A stretch of 14,974 nt of DNA from NCBI GenBank assembly GCA_009693345.1, contig SHXL01000051.1, forward strand, positions 1-14,974. The letters are read 5' to 3'. Positions 1 through 5,121 of this stretch are shown here, piece by piece (within the stretch, counting starts at the first letter, position 1; each line of letters starts with the position of its first letter). The notes under the pieces are model-generated. The model saw only the letters and a program-made list of their open reading frames with translations, ran no database searches and was not told the DNA's origin. The DNA is from Betaproteobacteria bacterium. GTDB taxonomy: Bacteria; Pseudomonadota; Gammaproteobacteria; Burkholderiales; SG8-39. A program made the position numbers and the translations under genes.

Positions 1-83
1 AGCGCTTTGCCTCCCGCAGTGAGCACCTCGATCTGCCGCAGCTTCGCCACCACCTGCTCCGGGCTAAATCTCTTCTTTGCCAT
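1..83 (-). CDS. IS3-family transposase OrfA, N-terminal fragment (cut by window edge)
   Basis: Reading leftward from an ATG whose reverse complement is at 81-83 gives MAKKRFSPEQVVAKLRQIEV, followed by LTAGGKA, up to the window edge. This is the characteristic N-terminus of IS3-family OrfA proteins, whose helix-turn-helix (HTH_Tnp_1 type) recognises the element's terminal repeats. OrfA and the OrfAB fusion made by ribosomal frameshifting together carry out transposition. Upstream of the ATG on the minus strand is GAAGAAGGAG, a reasonable ribosome binding site. Only 27 codons are visible, so whether the transposase is intact cannot be judged. The assignment rests on recognising the N-terminal sequence. 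Confidence 0.8.
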   Translation of the reverse strand, partial: MAKKRFSPEQVVAKLRQIEVLTAGGKA

Positions 84-149
84 CTTCCGACTCCTTCTTC
101 CAGGTTAAACACTACATTCAACCTGGTACAGAAAAAGCCGGTCAGTTCA
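1..149 (-). mobile_element. Terminal part of an IS3-family insertion sequence
   Basis: The left edge of the window holds the orfA-proximal end of an IS3-family element that continues out of the window to the left. Seen: the start of a typical OrfA on the minus strand, then about 65 bp of non-coding DNA. Read on the minus strand, the outermost bases are TGAACTGACCGGC, which resembles the TGAACTGACC or TGTACTGACC ends common in IS3-family inverted repeats and fits the family's TG...CA termini. The outer boundary is inferred. Position 149 gives TGAACTGACC and position 144 gives TGACCGG. The other end and any target duplication lie outside the window. The element stops about 32 bp before the start codon of the methyltransferase gene, so it may have replaced that gene's original promoter. 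Confidence 0.7.
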
Positions 150-181
150 GTCATGCACCTGTGGAATTCACTGGAGAAGGA

Positions 182-670
182 ATGAATATGCCTTACTACG
201 ATACTTTTGAAAGCTCGCATGGAGGAATGCTCCTCGTCGCAGATGATCAGGGTCTGACCGGTGTTTTCTTCAATCGCCAGAAGTACCAACCGAAAAAACG
301 GGTCGATTGGATGAGGAAACCGGATCACAAGCTGTTGCGGCAGGTAAAGCGCGAGCTGCTGGAATATTTCGCGGGCCGGCGCAAGCGCTTCGATGTCGCG
401 CTGGCGCCGGCAGGCACGACATTTCAGCGCGCGGTCTGGAAGGCGATATCGACAGTCGGCTTTGGCGAGACGATCAGCTACGGCGAACTGGCGCGCCGCG
501 CGGGGCATGACGGCAGCGCGCGCGCCGCGGGCGCCGCGACCGGCCGCAATCCGATCGGCATCATCGTGCCCTGCCACCGCATCATGGGCGCCGACGGTTC
601 GCTGACCGGCTACGCGGGCGGCCTGGAGCGCAAGCGCGCGCTGCTCGCGCTGGAGGGAGTGAGGCGCTGA
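182..670 (+). CDS. ogt: Methylated-DNA--protein-cysteine S-methyltransferase (Ogt/MGMT type)
   Basis: A 162-residue suicide repair protein that transfers the methyl group from O6-methylguanine or O4-methylthymine in DNA to its own cysteine. Seen: the active-site motif IIVPCHR with Cys131 as acceptor, preceded by the GRNPIG turn and followed by a GSLTGYAGGLERK segment that fits the conserved loop lining the substrate pocket. The recognition-helix region FQRAVWKAI lies near residues 81-89. The frame is open upstream to 77, but that part lies inside the insertion sequence. GGAG at 173-176 sits 5 bases before the ATG at 182, so this start is preferred; the ATG at 188 is the alternative. The first roughly 120 bases of the gene are noticeably less GC-rich than the rest. 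The gene runs into pilP-like DNA tail to tail with a single base between the two stops. It has no Ada-type N-terminal regulatory domain. Confidence 0.93.
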   Translation: MNMPYYDTFESSHGGMLLVADDQGLTGVFFNRQKYQPKKRVDWMRKPDHKLLRQVKRELLEYFAGRRKRFDVALAPAGTTFQRAVWKAISTVGFGETISYGELARRAGHDGSARAAGAATGRNPIGIIVPCHRIMGADGSLTGYAGGLERKRALLALEGVRR

Positions 671-671
671 T

Positions 672-890
672 TTACCGCTGACTGCCGCGGGCGCTGAACG
701 GATCGCGCTCCATTGTGAGCGGCGGCGGGGCGTCGGGCAGCGCCGGAGCGGGATTGAGCGCGGGTACCTTGCCGCGCATGTCCCGCGCGAGATGTTTCAG
801 CTCCTCTTTCAGATCGCCATGGGGTTCGACGCAACTCCCCAGCAACAGCGTGATGCCGATGACAGCCAACCTCCGCATGCCCGGGCTCAT
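672..890 (-). CDS. pilP: Short PilP-like lipoprotein (C-terminal domain absent)
   Basis: A 72-residue predicted lipoprotein. Seen: a hydrophobic signal sequence ending in LLLGSC (lipobox, lipidated Cys20), then a polar stretch DLKEELKHLARDMRGKVPAL, a proline-rich linker and a RDPF motif near the end. This order matches the N-terminal half of type IV pilus PilP, the inner-membrane lipoprotein that links the PilN-PilO dimer to the PilQ secretin. Family members usually run to about 170-180 residues with a C-terminal beta domain that contacts PilQ; here translation stops seven residues after DPF. No continuation is visible in the other frames, where the methyltransferase gene lies instead. The start overlaps the pilO stop (ATGA), implying translational coupling. 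It is either a truncated gene or a small MshK-like variant; the name is by similarity and position after pilO. Confidence 0.6.
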   Translation of the reverse strand: MSPGMRRLAVIGITLLLGSCVEPHGDLKEELKHLARDMRGKVPALNPAPALPDAPPPLTMERDPFSARGSQR

Positions 891-1471
891 TTGCGCTCCT
901 TGTTCCAGTCCGGCAGCGGTGCGGGCTGGAGGAAAGCGTGAACCTGCAGCGAGACCGAAAGCTTGAGCCCCGGTCCCGTTCCCGCCGGTTGCAGCACCGC
1001 GCGCTGTATCGTCCAGAATCGGCCCGAGCCCGTCGAGATTGCCTGCACAAAGCGCACGAGCTGGCGAAAGTCTCCGGCAGCCTCGATGTCGTACCGCTGC
1101 GTAGCGAGGTTCTCCTCGGCGAAGGCGCGCCCCGTCGAGATCTTCGCCGATTGCAGGCCCAGCGAATTCGCCACGGCCCCGATCTTTCGCTCGACTTCCT
1201 GCCGGCTCTCGGCGGATATCAGTTGCTCCGCGAGCGGCAGCACCGCAAGCAGTGCCCCGAGCCGCTCGTCAAGTGTCCGCAACTGCTCCCTGTAGAGGTC
1301 CAGATTGACGGACAGGCGGTTCACGACAGCGTATTCCGCCTTCAGCTGCGCTTCCCCCCGCTCTGCAGCCTTGATCGCATGGATGCGCGGCAGCAACAGT
1401 CCGAACCAGCCCGCGCCCCCCAGCACCGAAACCATCAGCACGATCGCGATCGCGTGCCGGGCGGCCCTCAC
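887..1471 (-). CDS. pilO: PilO-like type IV pilus inner-membrane protein
   Basis: A 194-residue bitopic membrane protein that should pair with the PilN-like product. Seen: a single membrane helix at about residues 7-27 (IAIVLMVSVLGGAGWFGLLL), a charged coiled-coil region at about residues 33-75 containing NLDLYREQLRTLDERLGALL, and then an alpha/beta domain with the GDFRQLVRFVQAIS segment. These are PilO family hallmarks: a coiled coil with the YR.QL...E..FG.LL pattern and a ferredoxin-like domain. PilO homologues form heterodimers with PilN in the periplasm and align the pilus machine. The start codon is GTG, overlapping the TGA of the PilN gene in a GTGA arrangement that suggests coupled translation. 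It could equally belong to an MSHA-like or other type IV filament system (MshJ); no pilin, ATPase or secretin gene is visible nearby. Confidence 0.75.
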   Translation of the reverse strand: MRAARHAIAIVLMVSVLGGAGWFGLLLPRIHAIKAAERGEAQLKAEYAVVNRLSVNLDLYREQLRTLDERLGALLAVLPLAEQLISAESRQEVERKIGAVANSLGLQSAKISTGRAFAEENLATQRYDIEAAGDFRQLVRFVQAISTGSGRFWTIQRAVLQPAGTGPGLKLSVSLQVHAFLQPAPLPDWNKERK

Positions 1472-1995
1472 TTCTGATTTCCTTTGTCCGGCGAAGGCGA
1501 GCGCGACGGCCGGGGAATCTCCGCTTCCAGGCGAAAGGCGTGCTTGCCGTCCGCGGGCGCGGTCTTCGTCACCCGGGCCTTGGCGATGAAGCGCGATTGC
1601 TCCAGTGCGGGCAGTAAGCGCGCAATGTCCGCTTCGGACGCCGCCTCGCCGATCGCCGTCAGGCGGTTCGCCTCTACGCTTGCGGCCCGAAGGACGAGCT
1701 CCTTCGGCAGGCGCGAGAGTTCCGCCAGGGCCTCGGCCGCGGGAACCACGCTGCGTTCCCGCACTCGGTTCGCCGTCCGCACGTACGCGTCGTACACCGT
1801 CTTCGCATTGCCGTACCCGGCGATTTCCTCCACCTGCTTTTCGAGCTTCGCGATCTCGCGCTGGATGTATGCGTTTCGCTCCACGGCGAGGCCCTCACGC
1901 GAAACGGCGTACTGCCACGCGGCGAGCACGCCAAATCCGGCCGCGCATGCGCCGAGACCGTAGCTGATCCAGAATTGCGAGCGGGGCAGCGCCAT
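1468..1995 (-). CDS. pilN: PilN-like type IV pilus inner-membrane protein lacking the PilM-binding motif
   Basis: A 175-residue bitopic protein. Seen: one membrane helix at about residues 8-28, a coiled coil with YIQREIAKLEKQVEEIAGYG, and a C-terminal domain with LAELSRLPKELVLRAASVEA and a LLPALEQSRFIAKARV segment, all matching the PilN pattern of helix, coiled coil and ferredoxin-like fold. Canonical PilN begins with a short cytoplasmic INLLPHR-type motif that docks into PilM. Here the N-terminus is MALPRSQFWIS and the motif is absent, even in the open frame upstream of the ATG. The ATG is 10 bases after the stop of the dehydratase gene, with a weak GAAGAA ribosome site; the frame is open further upstream inside that gene, but ATG 1995 is the natural start. 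The PilN assignment is good; which filament or secretion system it serves is unknown. Confidence 0.72.
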   Translation of the reverse strand: MALPRSQFWISYGLGACAAGFGVLAAWQYAVSREGLAVERNAYIQREIAKLEKQVEEIAGYGNAKTVYDAYVRTANRVRERSVVPAAEALAELSRLPKELVLRAASVEANRLTAIGEAASEADIARLLPALEQSRFIAKARVTKTAPADGKHAFRLEAEIPRPSRSPSPDKGNQK

Positions 1996-2005
1996 GACGG
2001 ATTCT

Positions 2006-2959
2006 TCAGCCGGCGAGGGCGCCGAGGTAGGCCTCGCGGTCGATGTTGCCGCCGGAGGCGATGACCGCAAAGCGTGCGCCCTTCTTTCTCGTGTCCTTGA
2101 GAAGCGCGGCGAATGGCGCGGCGCCGGCGCCTTCGATGAGGTTGTGGGTGTCGGTGTAGAAGTGCCGCACCGCCGCTTTCACCTCGTCGTCGCTTACTCG
2201 CACGACGCGCTCGGCGCCCGCGCGGATGATGTCCAGCGCCGCCGGCACCGGTACGCGCACCGCCATGCCGTCGGCGAAGGTGTTGGCGCTTTTCGTCTCG
2301 ACCGGCTTGCCCGCTTCGAATGAAAGCGCATAACAGTCGGCCTGGTCCGAGACCACGCCGATGATTTTCGTCTTCAGGCCGAGTGCGTCGCGCCAGGCGA
2401 TCAGGCCGCTGATGCCGGAGCCGCAGCCGATCGGCACGTAGACCGCATCCAGGTCCGACACCGCCGAAAAGAGCTCGAAGGCATAGCTGCCCACGCCCGC
2501 CACCAGTTCGGGATGGAACGGGCCGATGGATTCCAGCCCCTGTTGCCGCGCCAGCATCGCCGCGTGATCCTTGGCCTCGTCAAAGTCGCGGCCGTACTCG
2601 AGGAGTTCGGCGCCCCAGGCGCGCATCGCGGCGTTCTTGTCGCGGCTGTTGCCGTGCGGCACCACGATAACGGTGCGCACGCCATGGCGCCGGCCGCTCC
2701 AGGCGATGCTCTGGCCGTGGTTGCCACGCGTCGCGCTGATCACGCCGGGAAGATTCGGCCTGGCCCGCTTCAGGCCATCGATCATCACAATGCCGCCGCG
2801 GATCTTGAATGCCCCGGTCGCCGTGTGGTTCTCGTGCTTGACCCACACTTCGCAGCCCGCGCGCTGGTTGAGCAGCGGCCAGGACAGCTGCGGCGTGGGC
2901 GGCATCACCGAGTGAACAAGGGTCGCCGCCTGCTCCAGCTCTTTTCTTGTCAGTTTCAA
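2006..2959 (-). CDS. PLP-dependent threonine/serine dehydratase-like enzyme (fold type II)
   Basis: A 317-residue enzyme of the tryptophan synthase beta-like PLP family, expected in the cytoplasm. It probably deaminates L-threonine, L-serine or a related hydroxyamino acid such as 3-hydroxyaspartate to the 2-oxo acid. Seen: the PLP-lysine motif HENHTATGAFKIRGG with Lys52, the substrate loop TRGNHGQS (residues 77-84), a phosphate-binding GCGSG loop (178-182) and the C-terminal SGGN (302-305). No C-terminal ACT regulatory domain is present, so this is the short, catabolic-type architecture rather than biosynthetic IlvA. The only start that includes the usual N-terminal helix is TTG at 2957-2959; no ATG or GTG lies upstream in frame, and the next ATG (residue 19) would begin just before the conserved PTP segment. 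It is the first gene of the unit leading into pilN. Exact substrate is not determinable from sequence alone. Confidence 0.85.
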   Translation of the reverse strand: MKLTRKELEQAATLVHSVMPPTPQLSWPLLNQRAGCEVWVKHENHTATGAFKIRGGIVMIDGLKRARPNLPGVISATRGNHGQSIAWSGRRHGVRTVIVVPHGNSRDKNAAMRAWGAELLEYGRDFDEAKDHAAMLARQQGLESIGPFHPELVAGVGSYAFELFSAVSDLDAVYVPIGCGSGISGLIAWRDALGLKTKIIGVVSDQADCYALSFEAGKPVETKSANTFADGMAVRVPVPAALDIIRAGAERVVRVSDDEVKAAVRHFYTDTHNLIEGAGAAPFAALLKDTRKKGARFAVIASGGNIDREAYLGALAG

Positions 2960-3023
2960 TTCAGTGCTCGGTGAACGCCGGCGTCGAGCGAAACAAGAAT
3001 GGGGTCCATGGGCAAAGCTTAGC

Positions 3024-3029
3024 TAAAAT
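3024..3029 (+). promoter_or_regulatory. Candidate -10 element in the dehydratase/crotonase divergent intergenic region
   Basis: The 109-bp gap between the divergent dehydratase and enoyl-CoA hydratase genes must contain both promoters. TAAAAT at 3024-3029 matches the -10 consensus at five of six positions and would give a 5' leader of roughly 33 bases for the hydratase. No good -35 box lies 16-18 bp upstream, so the call is weak. The same area carries overlapping palindromes AAGCTT (3015-3020) and TTAGCTAA (3019-3026) that could be part of an operator. The hydratase ribosome site is GAGAG at 3058-3062. Confidence 0.3.
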
Positions 3030-3068
3030 CGTGCGCTTTCCCAAGCACAAGATGAAAGAGAGAAACGC

Positions 3069-3845
3069 ATGAGCTACGAATGCATCACCACCGAGGTCAA
3101 AGGGCGCGTCGCGCTGGTCACGCTCAACCGTCCCAAGCAGATGAACGCGCTGAATCCGAAGCTGATGCAGGAGCTGGGCGCGGCGCTCTATGGCTTCGAT
3201 GCCGACGACGGCGTTGGCGCGATCCTCATCACCGGCAGCGAGAAGGCCTTCGCCGCGGGCGCCGACATCGGCGCGATGAAGGACTTCGATTTCCAGCACG
3301 CCTTCAGGACCGATTACATCACGCGCGACTGGGAGCACATCGGCAACGTGCGCAAGCCGGTGATCGCCGCGGTGGCGGGCTATGCGCTGGGCGGCGGCTG
3401 CGAGCTGGCGATGATGTGCGACATCATCATCGCGGCGGACAACGCGAGATTCGGCCAGCCCGAGATCAACCTCGGCATCCTGCCTGGCTCCGGCGGCACG
3501 CAGCGCCTGCCGCGCGCGGTGGGCAAGGCAAAGGCGATGGATATGTGCCTCACCGGGCGCATGATGGATGCCGCAGAGGCGGAGCGCGCCGGCCTGGTGT
3601 CGCGCGTGGTGCCGGTCGCCAAGCTGTTGGAGGAGGCGATGGCGGCGGCGGAAAAGATCGCGTCCTACTCGCTGCCCGCGGTGATGATGGTCAAGGAGTC
3701 CATCAACCGCAGCTACGAAACGTCATTGTCGGAAGGCGTGCGTTTCGAACGGCGCCTCTTCCACGCGGCCTTCGCGCTCGATGACCAGAAAGAAGGCATG
3801 GCCGCTTTCGTCGAAAAACGCAAGCCGACGTTCAAACACCGCTGA
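3069..3845 (+). CDS. Enoyl-CoA hydratase (crotonase family, mitochondrial ECHS1/PaaF-like)
   Basis: A 258-residue crotonase that should hydrate trans-2-enoyl-CoA to (S)-3-hydroxyacyl-CoA in beta-oxidation or aromatic/amino-acid catabolism. Seen: the CoA/oxyanion segment KAFAAGADI (residues 59-67), the GGGCELAMMCD motif with catalytic Glu112, and FGQPEINLGILPGSGGTQRL with the second catalytic Glu132. Both acids required for hydratase (not merely isomerase) activity are present, corresponding to Glu144 and Glu164 of the rat enzyme. The C-terminus FVEKRKPTFKHR is also typical. The length is normal. ATG 3069 is preceded by GAGAG with 6 bases of spacing. It is the first gene of a plus-strand run with an MFS transporter, FadD and two more membrane proteins; the FadD neighbour supports a role in fatty acid degradation, though substrate chain length cannot be read from the sequence. 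Confidence 0.93.
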   Translation: MSYECITTEVKGRVALVTLNRPKQMNALNPKLMQELGAALYGFDADDGVGAILITGSEKAFAAGADIGAMKDFDFQHAFRTDYITRDWEHIGNVRKPVIAAVAGYALGGGCELAMMCDIIIAADNARFGQPEINLGILPGSGGTQRLPRAVGKAKAMDMCLTGRMMDAAEAERAGLVSRVVPVAKLLEEAMAAAEKIASYSLPAVMMVKESINRSYETSLSEGVRFERRLFHAAFALDDQKEGMAAFVEKRKPTFKHR

Positions 3846-3883
3846 ACGCTGCCCATGTTCTGATTGCAGCCCACATCCTCTCG

Positions 3884-5047
3884 ATGCTGGGCTTCGCGAC
3901 CTTCGCGGCGCTGCTGCCCGAGCTGCGTGACCTCTGGCGGCTGAGCAATGCCGAGGCCGGCCTCATCGCCAGCGCGTTCTTCATCGGCTACGTCGCCACA
4001 GTTTCGTACTGGACCGCGCTCACCGACCGCACCGACGGCCGGCGCGTGTACTTCGCCGGCTCCCTTCTTGCGACCGCAGGCGGCGTGGGCTTCGGCCTGG
4101 CGGCTGACGGGCTCGCGAGCGGGATGTTCTTCCACGTGCTGCTGGGCGCGGGCGTCGCCGGCACCTACATGCCGGGGCTGAGGCTGCTCTCGGACCGCAC
4201 CAGCGGGCCGTCGCAGAGCCGCACCATCGCGTTCTACACCTCGTTCTTCGGCATCGGCATCGCGAGCTCGCTCGCGCTCGCCGGTCTGCTCGCGCCGGAA
4301 TACGGATGGCGCAGCGCGTTCGTGGCTTCGGCGGCGGGCCCGCTATGCGCCGGGTTGGCTGTTTTTCTTCTCATCGGGAAGACCGGAACTGAAGCAAATG
4401 CGAAAATTTCATTTACCTTCGCCGCCCTGTTCCCGGTGTCGTCCTGGCGCAGGGTGATCGCCAACCGCGCGGCGGCCGGCTACACCCTGGGCTACGTCGC
4501 GCATTGCATCGAACTCTTCGGCTCGCGCGGCTGGATGGTCGCGTTCCTCGCCTATTCGGCCGGCCTGCAGGCAGCGGGCGCGTCGTTCCCCTGGAACTTC
4601 GCGGCCATCGCCGCGGCGGTCAATCTGCTTGCGGTGCCGGCGTCCATTTTCGGCAACGAGATCGCGCTGCGCATCGGCCGGCGGCAGTGGATCCAGATCG
4701 CCATGCTCGGTTCGGGCGCCTGCGGCATCGTGCTCGCCGTCTCCGGTGGGCTGCACTGGAGCATCGTGATCCTGCTGCTGATCGTCTACTCGATGCTGGT
4801 GATGGCCGAGTCCGCGACGCTGACCGCCGGTCTTGTCGCGGCGGCGCCGGCCGAGCTGCGCGGCGCCGCGCTGGGGCTGTATTCGCTCGCGGGTTTCACC
4901 GGCGGCATGCTCGGCCCGTCGCTGTTCGGCGTGGCGCTCGACCTCGCCGGAGGCAAGGCGGACGCTGCAGCCTGGGTCTGGGCCTACGCCGCCATCGGCG
5001 CCGGCTGCGTCGCCGCGCCGGCGGTGGTCAGGCTGTTCCGTCGCTAA
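3884..5047 (+). CDS. MFS transporter (start uncertain, may begin at CTG 3842)
   Basis: A major facilitator superfamily permease of 387 residues if it starts at the first ATG. Seen: about twelve hydrophobic segments, a motif-A-like loop after the second helix (ALTDRTDGRRVY), a GAGVAGTYMPGL segment in the helix 4 region, and a short central polar loop around residues 165-175. The family carries small solutes in either direction with ion coupling; the substrate is unknown. Start choice is a problem: ATG 3884 has no ribosome site and cuts into the first helix. In-frame codons before it read NAAHVLIAAHILS, which completes a normal first helix, yet no ATG, GTG or TTG exists between it and the upstream stop at 3782. 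A CTG at 3842 overlaps the hydratase stop as CTGA, suggesting a coupled non-canonical start. It lies 38 bp, or directly overlapping, after the hydratase gene. Confidence 0.85.
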   Translation: MLGFATFAALLPELRDLWRLSNAEAGLIASAFFIGYVATVSYWTALTDRTDGRRVYFAGSLLATAGGVGFGLAADGLASGMFFHVLLGAGVAGTYMPGLRLLSDRTSGPSQSRTIAFYTSFFGIGIASSLALAGLLAPEYGWRSAFVASAAGPLCAGLAVFLLIGKTGTEANAKISFTFAALFPVSSWRRVIANRAAAGYTLGYVAHCIELFGSRGWMVAFLAYSAGLQAAGASFPWNFAAIAAAVNLLAVPASIFGNEIALRIGRRQWIQIAMLGSGACGIVLAVSGGLHWSIVILLLIVYSMLVMAESATLTAGLVAAAPAELRGAALGLYSLAGFTGGMLGPSLFGVALDLAGGKADAAAWVWAYAAIGAGCVAAPAVVRLFRR

Positions 5048-5086
5048 CGCACGAGTGCGTTCCTTACCTTTGCGCGAGCGCGTTCC
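5048..5086. repeat. Two imperfect direct repeats built on short palindromes, upstream of fadD
   Basis: The 74-bp gap before fadD contains CGAGTGCGTTCC (5052-5063) and CGAGCGCGTTCC (5075-5086), 11 of 12 bases identical and spaced 23 bp start to start, roughly two helical turns. Each overlaps a palindrome around GA: CGCAC-GA-GTGCG at 5048-5059 and GCGC-GA-GCGC at 5072-5081. The spacing and position just ahead of a strong ribosome site are what tandem operator half-sites would look like, but no known fatty-acid regulator site (FadR, PsrA) is recognised. A possible -10, TAGAAT, is at 5096-5101 without a good -35. Confidence 0.45.
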
Positions 5087-5108
5087 CTGCTACGTTAGAA
5101 TTCGCAGC

Positions 5109-5116
5109 AGGAGGAG
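5109..5116 (+). promoter_or_regulatory. Strong Shine-Dalgarno sequence that sets the fadD start
   Basis: AGGAGGAG at 5109-5116 contains the full AGGAGG core and lies 5-7 bases before the ATG at 5122. It is the best ribosome binding site in the window and fixes the start of fadD, although its reading frame is open for about 600 bases further upstream through the MFS gene. It suggests that FadD is translated efficiently and independently of the upstream gene. Confidence 0.85.
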
Positions 5117-5121
5117 TTTCC

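Noticed and set aside
101..128. AGGTT...AACCT inverted repeat near the IS end as a possible terminator or attachment site
   Set aside because: Arms are only five to seven bases with mismatch, no T-tract follows, and the sequence lies within the insertion sequence leader.
4504..5121. Open frame upstream of and continuous with fadD, suggesting a fusion of about 206 extra residues
   Set aside because: The extension is an out-of-frame reading of the MFS gene with arginine-rich, low-plausibility composition, and a strong AGGAGGAG ribosome site sits just before the canonical FadD start at 5122.
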